This document shows, in pieces, positions 23,477 to 36,059 of a stretch of 64,000 nt of DNA. The stretch's first letter is position 1. The number at the start of each line of letters is the position of its first letter. Origin of the DNA: Metallyticus violacea (Eukaryota > Arthropoda > Insecta > Mantodea > Metallyticidae); NCBI GenBank assembly GCA_030762175.1, contig CM060833.1, positions 171,106,501 through 171,170,500 on the forward strand, in the 5' to 3' direction. The translations under genes and the position numbers were made by a program. The notes below the pieces were generated by a model. That model made no database searches. It was not told where the DNA came from and saw only the letters and a list, made by a program, of their open reading frames with translations.

Positions 23477-23650
23477 AGTAGGATGGCTCATGTGGTAAAA
23501 CTCGGGACTTGTATTTGGAAGGTCTGGGGTTCAAATTTTATGACCGGCTACCTGACTAGGGATTTCGTATTTGTCAGTAGTTTTTCTCGGTCCATTTTAA
23601 GAACGTGGAAATTAGTTAGTATTTCTCTGCTAACTCTTCATGTCATCTAA
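23477..23650 (+). mobile_element. SINE-like fragment with tRNA-type head
   Basis: GTAGGATGGCTCATGTGG (A-box-like) is followed about 35 bases on by GGGGTTCAAATTTT (worn B-box, near 23526). A GACTAGGGATTTCG...TTTTTCTCGGTCC body resembles, at a distance, the TTTTCCTCAGTCC part of family A. Diverged. End not defined. Confidence 0.4.
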
Positions 23651-23865
23651 GTGTCTGCGTCTTCTGTGTTTGTGTTATCATCGAGCAGGACCTGACATAG
23701 AATTCACCATCCATTCAGGGAGTCGCTCAGTGCGATGTGCCTCCAGAGTAATTATTCGTCTTTCCGTGTGTAAGTTACAGCAGGAGAATAAATACAGGGA
23801 AAAAAGAAATAAGGAAATATTTGTAGTTGAAGCTGTCTAAAGGAAAACTATTATACTTTTAACAG

Positions 23866-23991
23866 GTGCCGCCGTTCATCGATTTTGTGGTGACATGGCT
23901 TGCCCTCAGCAACAGCTTCTGGAACCCATTCCTTTATTGGCTGCTCAACAATCACTTCAGAAGAATCAGCAAGGAGATTCTGCTCTCTAAG
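23866..23991 (+). CDS. class A GPCR, helix 7 exon (partial gene)
   Basis: A 126-bp, 42-codon exon, phase 0 at both ends, after acceptor CTTTTAACAG and before AAG|GTAAAA at 23992. It encodes VPPFIDFVVTWLALSNSFW, then NPFLYWLLNNHFRRIS and a short basic helix 8 (KEILLSK). NPFLY is the conserved NPxxY of helix 7, and the F-R-R after it is the usual start of helix 8. Joined to the preceding exon it gives helix 6, extracellular loop 3, helix 7 and helix 8 in unbroken frame. Reading through the donor would stop after three more codons (VKL, TAA). A short-tailed isoform is therefore possible, but a downstream tail exon at 54314 is favoured. Confidence 0.85.
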
Positions 23992-25694
23992 GTAAAACTA
24001 TAACCACTCCTCTATATTGCCTGATAGTGCTGTCCTGTTTAAGCGGTCTCCGTACTTTTAGGTCAACATTTTTTTTAATATTAGGTGCAAGCTGTAACTC
24101 ATTTTGCTCAGTCAGGTCAGTTTTTCTTCATATCGTATTTTGAAAAAAATTGTATTTCAGAAATAAATAATCTTATAATTATGAAACTAATTAAATTATG
24201 ACTTACTTTTGCATAAATGTATATATTTTCATATATATATATGAAAATGAAAAATAAAGTAAATCTTTGCGAAAATGACAAGAACTAGAGAAACAGAAAT
24301 TGGTAAAACTGTTAAATAGTAGTATACATGCAATGAAACATCATTATTGTGGAAAGAAGAATCTTTCAAGGACTTTCGTGCATGTTTTACATCTGAAGCT
24401 GCCAGCATGTCCTGTTACCTCTCTCCCTTAACTGCAACATCTCTTTATGAAAGTGCGTGGGCATACACACACCAACAGTTTGGTAGCAACAGCACGTACG
24501 AGAGTGGCACTTGTCCAGAATTACCTTCACATGTGCTTGAGTTCAAACTTGCTATTCGCAAATCACCTTGCGCCCGACCAAGGACAAAGTTGAACTTATA
24601 GCTACTAACTATTATTATTATTTTTATCATTACAAATTACACTTAGCTTACAGGATGTTGTTTCCAGGGAACACCACATGGAGGTGGTCTCTTTGCGCTC
24701 CCCATTTTGCTATATAATTACTTTCTCAGTGGAAATATTTTCCTTATTAATATTTTTGTAATGAGTAATGGCAGTATATAAAGAGTAATGGACATGTAAT
24801 GTATAATTAGAGTATGGTAAAGCATAATAATAAATGTGAAGAGAATAAAGGCAACATGACACACTGCACGTCTTCGAAGTGACTCAACCCGGTTGGGTTG
24901 TCAGACGACGTTTTCACTCTTGCGTAAAGAGAGTAGCCTTCTTATGTCTCTAGGAAGATAGATTTGCCTTTTAAATTTAAACAATGTGTCATAATAATAA
25001 TAATTGAGATGTTAGGCATAATGTTGCCTCGTGTAAGAAATGTATGAGTAACATTCATTCATTTGTCAAGCACTGCCCCTTATCCCGGGCAGCACCTCCT
25101 AAAAATGCAGAGGCAGGAGACGAGATATGCTGCTAACAGAGTTATGTTAGTTGTAGCTGGTTCTGGAACTTTAACGTAATAAATACTTATATTATAATCT
25201 TCATGGGAGTTGAATGACTTGTCATTAGAAACCTGGAGGGCACAACTTAGCTGTGTCTCCCTACCTATACCAACATTTCTCTATGTAGTGTTAACCTGCC
25301 TAAGATTGAGTAGGGGCGGGACCACTATCTATCTACAAGTTGCATGTGTGCTGGCGGACACCACAACTTGATTTCCTTCAAACCAACATCCTGGTGACAG
25401 CAAGACAAAAGAATGATTACATTCTATGAGAGAAAAACTCAGTTCTATGTGCAATATTTACATGCTGGGGACCTCTTCTGTTTAATATAAGTTGATACTC
25501 GCTATGTTTTATTACGTAGGCTATTACTTTAAGGAAATACATAAGATCTCCGCTTTCCTTAAGATATTTTCATGCTTTGTTTATTGCTTGATTATATTTT
25601 TCACCGTTTTATGCTTTAAGATTGAGATATTTTCTACTGAATGTGTGACATGACATTCATTATCTTTACGGAGGTGTTTACTAATGAGTATACA
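23992..25694. other. non-coding stretch
   Basis: An open frame at about 24323-24601 ends in TAG and lies just after the helix 7 exon. It lacks a convincing acceptor and shows no palmitoylation-type Cys pair, so it is not favoured as the receptor tail. Nothing else was recognised. Confidence 0.45.
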
Positions 25695-25825
25695 CCAACA
25701 AGGGTGGCCGAGGCCGAGGTCGTAACGCATGGTTTCTGAACAGAGGATCTGGAATTCGATTCCTGGCAATATCGTCCTCCCTGAGGTTTTTCCCAGGTTT
25801 TCCTCAGTCCTCATAAATTAAGTTC
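25695..25825 (+). mobile_element. SINE family A copy 3 (3'-truncated)
   Basis: Has the tRNA-like head (GGGTGGCCGAGG with a small duplication GCCGAGG, 25702 on), a B-box-like GGAATTCGATTCC (25751 on) and the body up to TTTTCCTCAGTCCTCATAAA (25797-25816), then ends. The usual 3' half is missing. Confidence 0.75.
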
Positions 25826-26449
25826 AGGAAATTTATCACGACTGACTTACTAAGATTAACTAACAAGATCGGCTGTTGGCAACACCAAGGGGAAGATTTA
25901 TCCCTCTACCCTCTCCTACTTGATGCTCAACATTCAAAAGTGATTATTCTAAACTCACTTATCCCCAGAACTCGGACGGCCTGAGTACATGTCACTAGGT
26001 TCCTTCTCCAGGCTGGTGTCACAAACTCACTATGTAGCCCAGAAAGTTCGTAATAATAGACGTCAATGCGAGGCAGACATTCCTCTATTTATCCTCTCTA
26101 TAATCATCGAATTTAACATCATTAATTAGCTCCCTGATTTTAGGGCCATCAAAAATATCTGCTCATAATTTGACCTCATTGGCACGTGGAAACTTCTGAG
26201 TTAGGAAATCAAAATAACTGGGCTCGCAGTTTAAATAATATTTTTGTCACTGTAGCTCATGTAGTAAATTTGTCATGTATGTCAATGGTATAATTTTTTT
26301 TCTTCTCTCCGAACCATAACACACCGAGACTTAGACACTTCACCATCTGCAACGCCGCAAGCTTTCAGCGCGTGTTTTGCAGCACTTATGAGGCGCTAAA
26401 GATTTGTCCTGGTCACCAAATTTAACATCAAATTAGGCAAGATATGTTT
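25826..26449. other. non-coding stretch, no feature recognised
   Basis: Nothing recognised between the truncated family A copy and the family B copy. Confidence 0.45.
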
Positions 26450-26668
26450 CCCTCACCATGCCTCGTAGACCGAAGGTCGGGGTTTAAAACTTGGCAGGGT
26501 GATTTATTTTTAGGGCATAAAAATTCGAAGTATGGTTTCCTTCGCAAGGAAAGTAAAAGAACCTCAAGCCTGAAAGATAGAACTTCTGAGTTAATTTTAT
26601 CGACCGTTTCACACCCTGAATTGAATGCGACGCTAATGAGTAAATATGCTAAAGAGAGCCTTAAATAA
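26450..26668 (+). mobile_element. SINE family B copy 2 (diverged)
   Basis: Shows the head remnant (GACCGAAGGTCGGGGTTTAAAAC, 26468 on, for the ACCGAAGATC..GGTTCAAACC head), then TTTTAGGGCATAAAAATTCGAAGTATGG. It continues with the CTTCG.AAGGAAAGTAAA segment, CCTCAAGCCTGAAAGA and GTTTCACACCCTGAATTGAATG. All the body segments of family B appear in order, but an internal piece (GCCG..GGGCCCCGTGTCG..TTACGG) is lost. Confidence 0.8.
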
Positions 26669-27871
26669 TAAACGGATTTGTTTACAACTTTCAACCTGGT
26701 ATGGCGGCTTTACCACATATATGTACAGTAAAGCCGGCCTGGGCGATTCTTACATCTTCTTTTTTTATTTATTTATTTTTTTTTCCATTTTGTAAAAACG
26801 TTCCTTATGTTATGAATCCTATCACTAAGAAGAAAAGAAAAAGTAAGCAATGGCATATCCAGTCCGTCCTGCTTCTAGAAGTACGATCTAGAGTTGCTAT
26901 AAAACATGATCCTAGTGTGTGTGGGAGGGGGGATAAACTGGAACATATTGTTCATAAATTGGAAGTGTGCGGAAACTTCAAGAATGAAAAGTATTTCACA
27001 TAACAAAGAACACATTTTCTACAATGTAACTTTGGCAAGGGGGGAAATTTGTCAGTCGGCTCGGCGCCATCTTGTGTGTACACACACACACATATAGACG
27101 GATGGATAAAGAGACAGCTTAATATGTTGCAAATGATGAGTCAGGAGTTTTCAGCTGATTTTTAGTCATTGTGCACTCCGGCAATGAATTTGAAAAGAAA
27201 AATTGCAAATAACCTTTGTAATCACATGGGCTTGTTTAACATTACGTCCTTTTCTTGATGGTTACATTTTATAATTATCAGTTTTGGAGCGGGATGAATT
27301 TTGAGTTACACGAAAGACTTCTGCTTTCGGCACCTTACGGAAATAGATAACCCCTTTTCAGATACGTCATATGGCTTAGGTATCTTGCACCACACGTGTG
27401 AGTAAAGCAGAGCTATATGATCAAACCAAAACAACATTTATTTGGTATTTTATAAATGCCACAAAACAAATTGGCCCCTTGATTTTAAATGTTACCGGCC
27501 AGCAAGCCGCTGTGAGAGGATTATCACCGCAAATAAACAAACCACATCGCTTGGGACTATAAACAAAACACTGAATGGGTCTTCGGTGTTTGTATGTGTT
27601 TTACTGCATTTTATAGGTAGCGCCAGGGGTTTGGCATGTGACAATTTTAATGCCGAGCTACGATGCAAATCAACTTATCTGTTTATGACACTAAGATGAT
27701 GCACCTTGAAGAATGATGCAAGTTGAGACGGCAGATCTATTTTTTGTCCCACACACACTTGAACAAAGGTTTATAATTTGTAATGTGTTTCCAAAAAAAG
27801 CAAATATTGACCTATGCGCTACACTTCACACAGTGTCTTCCAGTTCTTCTACTCCTGACAAACTACCGTCT
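26669..27871. other. non-coding stretch
   Basis: T-rich run at 26760-26786 and a short (CA)n at 27079-27092. No gene recognised. Confidence 0.5.
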
Positions 27872-27970
27872 GCTTCTTCTTCTGCTTCTTCTTCTTCTTC
27901 TCCTCCTCCTCCTCCTCCTCCTCCTCCTTCTTCTTCTTCTTCTTCTTCTTCTTCTTCTTCTTCTTCTTCT
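27872..27970 (+). repeat. compound (CTT)n/(CCT)n microsatellite
   Basis: A pyrimidine-only triplet run on the + strand: CTT units interrupted by TCTG, then eight or more CCT units, then CTT units again. Open frames across it (poly-Ser, poly-Leu, poly-Pro) are products of the repeat. Confidence 0.95.
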
Positions 27971-28009
27971 GCTCGTTACCTCATCTCGCTGTCACTCCTT
28001 TCTCTGACG

Positions 28010-29120
28010 TGTGTTCTACGATGCCTCTTTTTCAAACTAATGTTACTCAATTGTCTTCATGTGTCGGCAGGCTTTTTCCCATTCTACAGAACCAATTTCG
28101 CCAAATCTTTGACAACACAGTTTTTCCACACGTATATCTTAAAAGTTGTGTTTCTACTCCGTACCCACTGTTTTACATCTCCCCAGATTAACTCAACAGG
28201 GTTTAAATGTGGGTGGTAGGGTGGCAGTCTAAGTGTTCTGTGTCCATGTTCTGCCAATATCTGATCTTTTAGATAAGATTTTTTGCTCGACTTATGAATA
28301 TTGATTAAATCATAAAGTTTGCCTATAAAAACGACTCTTCGAAGGTATTATCGCTTTTAGTAGCTAGGCTTTCATAACACGTTTTAGGAAGTTTGTGCTA
28401 TGTATATTTATGCGTTATGATAGGGCGCATTGTCAACTATCAGGACAGAATTTTGAGAAATATTAGGAATGAGCATAGTTTTCAGCCACTTTACGTAGTT
28501 TTCTGTGTTCATTTCATGGTGGAAATCACCAGATCTTTGCTTAGACATGAGTAGAACATTTGGTAAGAAGCCACACCTTCCACCAGCGTGGACAATGATA
28601 AGTCTTTCTCCCTTGGATACAGGAACCAGCATTACTTTCATTAGTTCAGCTTTTTGCAGTGTGCTAAGCTAAAGGTATCTTCTTCGTATACAATAGGTCT
28701 ACCTTCGTTCCTACACCGCCGAAGAGATTGTAGATCATTTTCTCGGTGTGAGCGTATCGTGCTTTTCAAAAAGTACTTTTCTTACTTCTGGTTTTTATCC
28801 ACTTCAATCCCAATTCCCGAAATACCCTCCCAATGCTTGTGCGACTTCTTTCAAATCTGATTAATTCCACCTGTAGTGTTCCAATTGTAGGTACAGTTGA
28901 CGCTTGCGGATTGTACATCTGATAAAGCATTTGTCGAAGTCATCAATATCGTTGATTCTTTCTTGCCTGGAGTATCAAAACAAGTACCTTCTTGAGCTCG
29001 CTTATCGCTGTCCTTTAGAGATAGGACACTCCAGTAATGTCCGCAACCCTGACTTGCACCTTGTGTATTTTCTTAAAATAAACATTGTTCGCTTCTTGTT
29101 CCACACTACTTCGCGGCTCT
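28010..29120 (-). mobile_element. IS630/Tc1-type (DDE_3) transposase relic, minus strand
   Basis: Read on the minus strand from right to left, the pieces come in transposase order. There is a linker DTPGKK (~28960) and a region ending LKWIKTRSKK, then RRCRNEGRPIVYEEDTFS (~28660-28735, where the usual YLDET first-Asp motif has become YEEDT). Next is an open 77-codon stretch with GERLIIVHAGGRCGF and VLIVDNAPYHN (second catalytic Asp, ~28410-28620). Last comes ILAEHGHRTLRLPPYH followed by HLNPVELIWGDVKQW (third catalytic Glu, ~28165-28262). Stops and frameshifts separate the pieces. The element is dead but well preserved around all three catalytic blocks. Ends not found. Confidence 0.8.
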
Positions 29121-29359
29121 GACCGAGCAGGCCTTCCCTTTCAATTTGGGAGGCATAGTGCCTTTTAGCATTTCGATTAACTGCGGACACAATATAATAC
29201 CGCCAAACTGCACGGAGTAGCGTACATGAACATTTCAATCTAATCAGCACCACTTGTTGGGAAGGAATGTGGTGAAACGTCACTCAATAGGCATACCCTC
29301 AAGAACATACGCCAACATCCCTGGCGAGAGATATAAAGGAGAATATGTAGCCTGTAATG

Positions 29360-30400
29360 TCAAAAATATCAGAAAAAAAACAATACATTGCGAAGCGCAT
29401 AAAATTATTTCCAACGTTAATGCCTATATGAGATCAGAATTTGAAAACAGCATTGCTAGAATATCGCAAAAAAATTAATACAAATTCAGAAGATAATATT
29501 AGCCACAGTAACAGTGTCTCTCAGAACGGCAGAGAGAATTGTTAGGGAACGGGTAAAACCTCTGGAAAGCGCCATTTCTTGTGACACTGAGGAAAACACG
29601 CAATATTCCAAAGGGTGAGACAGGTCTGGGTTATTTTGATAAACAGTTTACCAGAGGCACATTTCACAACTTTAATTTAAATGAAAGTGTATTTTTCATA
29701 ATTTTAAAAATTGTTCATTAGATGAATGGAAAGTGTTAATTTCAAGGAGGAAGCCCAAGCTGAAGAAAAATAGTAAAGGAAATTGGATTAAAATGAATAA
29801 AGATAAAAGTGTATCATATCTGTACCATGGAAAAACCCATCATACTTAAAATCTCCAAAAATATTTGAAGAAATTCAAACAAGCTCGTTCTAGGAGGCCT
29901 AGACGTAAGATTCTGAGCTATCATAAAGTAGCAAGGAGGACTGTGAGAATACTGAAGTAAAACAGGTCATATATATACAGGAAAAGTTTAAAACAAGTGA
30001 CTATCACTATGCAATTGATAATAATATTTACATGCCTCAGCTAGAGAAACAAATCATTCCAAAAGTAGAGTCTTGGTCACAGAAAATGTATCTAATCATT
30101 ATATAAATTACTAATCCACCACATTCCAGTTCCCTTTTGAAGAATCATAACCCTTAAATTCTAAAAGAAAAGTACAATTGAATGAACTTGTGAATGTCAA
30201 AAGACTTAAAGAAAAGACAATGAGATGCTAAGAAAACATGGCCACACCGTGATAAGACCGCCTCAATATCACCCAGATCTTAACCCCGTAAAACTTAAGC
30301 CAATATTCACGAAAAATTAAAAACTTGGAGCGTTTTCGCTGAGAACATTTTTTTCACAATTAACGCCAAAAAAGTGGTAGAACCATATACTTATGTGTAG
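29360..30400 (+). mobile_element. IS630/Tc1-type (DDE_3) transposase relic, plus strand
   Basis: Pieces in order on the + strand: N-terminal helix KIISNVNAYMRSEFEN (~29400-29450), HTH SLRTAERIVRERVKPL (~29516-29565), a much decayed middle, VLVTENVSNHY (~30070-30103, for the V.DNA.YH second-Asp motif, with D changed to E), then GHTVIRPPQYHPDLNPVKL (~30240-30297). The third catalytic Glu of NPVEL reads Lys here. It lies head-to-head with the minus-strand relic and is clearly more decayed. Its N-terminal half and that of its neighbour do not look alike, so the pair seems to be two different subfamilies and not one inverted duplication. Confidence 0.7.
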
Positions 30401-32303
30401 CCTGTTCGTTTTATTGGTAGACGGTAGGTGTCTGTTGTTTGTATAGCTCCGCCTGATAGAGTGTTAGGTAACGCTGTCGCTACCTGAACCCTACAATGGC
30501 CTTCGTGAGGCGAAGAAGATTAGCGAGTACTAATCACGTAATGTCACGTTTAATACTCATGCACAAGATAAAATGGCAAAATAAACGGAGTGGGTTAGCC
30601 ACAGATGTATTAGAGCCCGCTCCCTGAATGCATTTCCACCCGGCAGCCTTTGAAGGAAGGTATCAGTTATACGTGCTGTCGGGTTCTGGCCTCCGTTTCA
30701 GATAAACAAACGATGTTGCCACGACATGCATGTGAGGCATGCATGACTGCGGACCAAAACGATTTCTCTGACTGTTGGCCTACTCAATTCCAAACTTCCA
30801 GCCATCTTTCTTATTGGTCTTTGCCTAGTTTATTCGTCATATACTTTATTGATCATTTACTGACATTCCTTATTTAGAGTTTTTGTTGTGTTTTAAGACT
30901 TACTACTGGGGCAGGGTACAAACTCGGCAACATCGACTTTATGATCAGCTTCAAATTCAGGTGTTACAAACAAATATTTGACTCTGTTTATTTAAAGCAT
31001 CTGTTAATTTCCTCTATTTCACGTTCATGTTCGACATCTGTTCGAGGCTCAGCTTTCATTTCGATTTCCGAACTGGCACTTAAGAGGACATCGAATAAAG
31101 GGGGGGGGGACATTTTTTCTTTTGAAAATGATTTTGCGACCCAGAGAATTTCCCCCGAGACCCTTCCTCAGAATTTTCATACGTCTATGGCCTTTGGAAC
31201 ATTTTTAAATGTCTACACTCCTTAAATTCTTTTCTCTTGGTGTTTAATTTTTAGGCATCAATAATTTTTCTCCGTTCGAGTTTTTGGTATGTCTGCCTAC
31301 ATTCAAAATCTTCTTCATCAATTTTTATGCCTGAAACTTTGGGACGGTTATGGATGCGGCTAGTTCCGATGGTGGCCCTACGTTGCTTATAGTTGCTATT
31401 TATTAGTTTTCGCCCGAAAACAACAAATTCTTAGGGTAAATGCGCTAATTTCGTTGATCCTAAATCAACGGGTTTAGAAAGAGGTTTTGGCGTTGTAAAT
31501 AAGCACGCGATTCGACGTCAGTGTTAAGAATAATTTATTTTACGACACTTTCTTTAAAACTTCGGTGCTTTTCCATCTATAGAGCCGAATCAATTTAGCA
31601 CATTTATCGACGATGTTTAGACTGTTGAACTGTTTGTTCCGACGAAACATTATGAGTACTGAACCGAAGACTAAACAATGTTTCCAGTGCTGGTATGTTT
31701 TGCGAACTCCTGCTGCCTGAATACGTGGTACTAATTTCGAGTCGAATGAGTAACAGAAAACTAGAGTACAATGAAAACAGAGTTCATTCTTGTTGTTACA
31801 TACCTGATTCAAACAGGAATCGCTAGGGTGAGCAAGCCGCGCGAAACACGTAACAGCATCGTGTCTATGCTCATAAATTAAACACTGCTTCTACACTGGC
31901 TGCTCTGAAATTTGCCTATTCCTCATCTGATTCGTTCGTTTACAGGAGTTTAAAAATCTACCATACGATACGCTACTTCAAATTTTAACTGTTTCCAGCT
32001 ATAGAATTGCTTCCAACGGTATTTAAAATACTCCCCCAGATACACATTTAAAGGGACAGTAGCTTTCACCTGATAAAACATCTTGTTTTAAAGTTTCGGA
32101 GCACAATGGGTAATGTTTTTGGTCGCTTTGCCCTAACGTACAAAAGAGTTTATGGTTCCACCTATTTTTAACGCTGTTGCGCAGAATTTTACCATTTTAC
32201 AAAGATATATAACAATGATGAGCGGGGAATATACATTATAAAGTGAAAAATATATATTATAAAAGACTATTGCACATTATTATAATTGACAAGGGAAAAC
32301 ACA

Positions 32304-32345
<42 letters not shown>

Positions 32346-33973
32346 GAGCGGAACCAACAGAAGAATGAGCTACTAAAGACTTAGTATCTATTTGTTGACG
32401 CAAACATATTAAACTAACAAAAATTCCCCCTTGGGGAAGAGCTACAACTTTTTGAGATATTGAGATTGATTGAGATATTTTGTACATTTTTGTTTCATTT
32501 TTCTGTAAAAACAAAAATTTAATACTTTCAGTTGCTAATTTGTCCATTTTGCATTTTAAAATATGCTTTACTTTCTTAAAAAATATATCAACAATCATTA
32601 TTAAAAAGCCATACAAAATTTTATGTTAGGTCATATTTGGAACACATTAACAAATTTTGCAGAAAGAACTCACCACATAACTTTTAGTTTTTAGACGGAG
32701 AGAACAAATTTGGTTTGAATGAATATTTAAAAAAAAAACTGGGTCATTATCACAGGTATCTGCAGGAGATGAATCTGGGAATGTCGATACTGGTACTGGC
32801 TAAAAAGAATAAAAACAACACCTTGAAATTTCTTATTTGTAAATTTGTACTACTTTTTCTTTCTTTATTCATAGTAATGAAAATGCACAATATTTTTTGA
32901 CAAAATAATAAAATCCAATATGATGTAATAAATTATTTTTTAGCTAAGTCCTACACAAAGAAGGGCCTATACAATCTACCAGTTTTCCTTTTAATGCTTT
33001 CTTTTAGGAAAACCGTAAAATACATTTAATTTCTTGAAGGTTTCCTTCAACTTGACTTCCATAAGAATGAATACTTACACACACTGAAAACTCTTTTCTC
33101 TCGAGCTGATTTTTCTGCCCTTATCTAGGCGGTATCCTCAATTTATTATTTCCCTGATAAACTTTTATAGTTTTAATCCCCCATCGAGGACATAGTTTGA
33201 GTTGTTTTGAACAGTGGTGACATCTCTGGACATCATAAACTCCCATTGTCTTGTTATAATGAGTTTGCCCGGGAAGGACTATTCCATTTAGAAATCATTA
33301 TCCGAGGGAAGTACGCACCAGCACATGCATCGAATTCTCTACGGAGGACACGTACAATGAATGCGTGCTTTAGTCTCGCACACCGCAGTCACTTGCCATA
33401 GACTCGACAAGTGATCAATAACTTCCGCTACAGGCAACTTTAATGTTCCGGCATCTCTGTCCGCCTCTTTTCTTTCTATCATCATTATTTCCCTTTGATG
33501 TGAAATTTTAAATCTGCTGGTTCTACAAGCGCAAAGTTTGATGAGTCTGGAACAGCTTCAGCGCTAACACTGGAGCATCTCTGTGATTGTCATCCTTTCA
33601 CTCCTTTTTAAATTAACGTTTGCGTATCAATAATGACATGTGCTTATTTATCATAATTTAAGGACAGTTTGCTGCTACAACAAGAGATAGCAAGCTCTAT
33701 ACACAGCTATACTTTTTCTTTTACGTGTTTGTTTTACTTGTTTACTGCGGTTGTGTTTTACTACGTTCTTTTTTATTGCTAAGTATGGAATCAGAATTGT
33801 ACGCTAAAATTTACCCTATATATCTTTCAGCATGCTTTAAAATACACTTAGATTCTTCATATGTCTGTGTGTTTATTTGTTTGTTCTAAAATTGTTATAA
33901 AATACATGCTATAGTTGATTCCGTTTTTGTCGTTTTATACAACTTACCTTACAGTGGCAGCCACTACATGTAA
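30401..33973. other. non-coding stretch with an ATT microsatellite
   Basis: Contains (TTA)n at 32304-32340. A G run (31101-31109) and several frames of 60-119 codons carry no recognisable domain. The 119-codon minus frame spans the microsatellite as poly-Asn. Confidence 0.5.
32304..32340 (+). repeat. (TTA)n microsatellite
   Basis: About twelve uninterrupted TTA units. Confidence 0.95.
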
Positions 33974-34240
33974 CCGCCACGGGTGGCCGAGGTCGTTAAG
34001 GCGCGAGGTCTGGGAGGTCTGGGGTTTGAATCCCCCCAGGACCATCTCCCTGACTGAAGTTGTTTACAGGTTTTCCTCATTCCTCATAAATGGCATAGAC
34101 CTGAAACATTTCCTTCGTTAAAAAGAAAGAAAAAAAAAAAAACCCTTTCCCAAAATACCATTCCATCTGGTGTATCATCAGTGTCCACCTCCCATGATGC
34201 CTCTATAGTAAAACGGGCGTTTTCCATTATCAAAAAACAT
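33974..34240 (+). mobile_element. SINE family A copy 4
   Basis: Near full length. Head CCGCCACGGGTGGCCGAGG with AAGGCGCG; the segment between A-box and B-box is shortened (GAGGTCTGGGAGGTCTGGGG). B-box-like GGTTTGAATCCCCCC (34022 on), body TTTTCCTCATTCCTCAT, an A run (34130-34142) inside the body and the end CTATAGTAAAACGGGCGTT. The A-rich tail is short (CAAAAAAC). Confidence 0.85.
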
Positions 34241-36059
34241 CCACTGTACCTGTAGAATAAATCTTGTGTTTTGTGAATAAAGGATAATATTTTCTGCATG
34301 TTTAATGTGTTAAATTAAGAAAACATGCATTAGTATATCAACTCGCTTTTTACTTCAGCTGTAATTAAAAAATTATAAGTATAATAGAAATTGAAATATT
34401 CTTTCACACACAACACTATTCTAAAATTTGATGTGACCTTCACAAGTCTTTACCTCGCACAATTATATTAAATTTCCTCTTGTGGGATACACATTTCTAC
34501 GGCTGTTAGATAAATTCTAAAACCTTTGTATGTAATTTTGACATTTATGCATGCTTTATGTTCTATTTTTATTTTCTTATATTATATCTTGGAGGCCTGG
34601 GTTGGAAAAACACATTATTGGAAACAAAACAGATGAAAGGAAACCTAAAGACAATAAGAAAATATAAGAACTGATAAATAATGTGAAACTGTGAAAACAT
34701 GAAGAAACAGGGTGTACCATGAACAGCTAGCTACACACACAGAAAGAAAAAGCTAATACAAATAATAGGTGATTTATCGCAAGAATGGGATGTATTTCAA
34801 TACAGAAAATAATATCAATAAACGGCGATCACATATAAATAGGATTACCTTAAATTAAGAGATTGGCCGCACTTATTAATTTAAGGATTACCAACACTTT
34901 CTTTATATAAATACATTATGTTTTAGAACAGGCTCGATCGCTTATCAATTACATCATTATTAATAACATCAATTATCTTCACAAATTAAAGACATATACA
35001 CGTCTTTAGAGGTTACGATATCGGATCTGACATCTATTAGTTTGTTTAAAGGTAGCACTATGGGCAAGAGCAAAGAACATGGATAACGTAAAAAGTGAAA
35101 AATATAACATTTATTTATTAGAAGAAGTGTTCAACATTTATACCAGATAATAGAAAAAGAGAGCGAATTAATAAGAATAGCAATTCTAAAAATTGCCAGC
35201 TAGGTATTAGAAAACATACAATAAAATGAAGGGGGGGGGAAGAGGCATTGAAATAATAGAATAGAGATTTAGGTAAAGCAGTGAAGAATAAACAGCATGA
35301 GATAATAAATGAAAATTGAACCGTTCATGTTTGCGTTAAGAGGATCCGAATACTGCTAACATGGATTCACACATACACACACACACACAGGTCGTTTGTA
35401 GGAACATGATAAAATGTAGCATCGTCATTTATCACCGTGACAGTCATGTTTATTCGCTTCGACGTTACCATTCTGTTTATGTTCTCAGGTTAATATTAAC
35501 AAACGATTTCATCGCATGTGAGTTCTTGGTATGACATGACGCAGTTATAGGATTCTTCTCAAATGTTTGTATTAAAACCTTAACCCTTTTTTTTACTTGC
35601 TATGCATCATCAGGTCTAGGGGCATGCTGAACATTTTAGTGGAATGCATGACTAGATCAGGCATGTGTTTGGTTCATTCTTTTCATTGTAAAGGTAAACT
35701 CTTTAAGTTAGCGTCATATAATGCCATTACATGAATGCCAGAATTATTTTCCCAATTTATGTTTTAACTTTAGTGAACTAGCACGGAGATACAATCGTTC
35801 TAATAAAATAATATTGACATGGAGTTATCAGTAGTTTTAGTTCAGTTCCACGTTTCTTACAGTACATTAATTATTTATGTTTGAGAAGAAGGCTGATTGC
35901 ACAACATTAATGGTGTTATTACTCCTGAGGCACCACAGGCGGTAGAGTTAATATCACAATAATACTTTTTCTCCAAGAATAAGCTACTTGTATCCATGCT
36001 GTCACGTCACACGAACTAATATAGTCGGTACCTAGTGGAACCTACTTGCCTCCTAGGAT
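34241..36059. other. non-coding stretch with small repeats
   Basis: Contains (CA)n at 35367-35389, a G run at 35231-35239, and a 36-bp scrap of SINE family A in reverse orientation at 35911-35946 (TTATTACTCCTGAGGCACCACAGGCGGT). No gene recognised. Confidence 0.5.
35911..35946 (-). mobile_element. SINE family A 3'-end fragment
   Basis: Matches the 3' end of family A in reverse orientation (compare ACTACTGAGGCACCACAGGCGGT at 9413-9435). The rest of the element is absent. Confidence 0.65.

Larger units (their letters stand above)
22657..23865 (+). other. intron between GPCR helix 6 and helix 7 exons
   Basis: A 1,209-bp phase-0 intron from GTAAGG to TTTTAACAG. It contains a transposase scrap (22898-23040) and a tRNA-headed SINE-like fragment (23477 on), both on the same strand as the gene. 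Confidence 0.8.

Noticed and set aside
24323..24601. Candidate terminal exon of the GPCR close to helix 7
   Set aside because: No pyrimidine tract or good AG before it, and no basic/Cys post-helix-8 signature. The exon at 54314 fits better, though RNA data could reverse this.
27713..28219. A 168-codon frame with long Ser and Pro runs
   Set aside because: It is built on the (CTT)n/(CCT)n microsatellite. The flanking peptide has no recognisable domain, and its right part overlaps the minus-strand transposase relic.
32257..32616. A 119-codon minus frame with poly-Asn
   Set aside because: It spans the (TTA)n microsatellite and has no recognisable domain.
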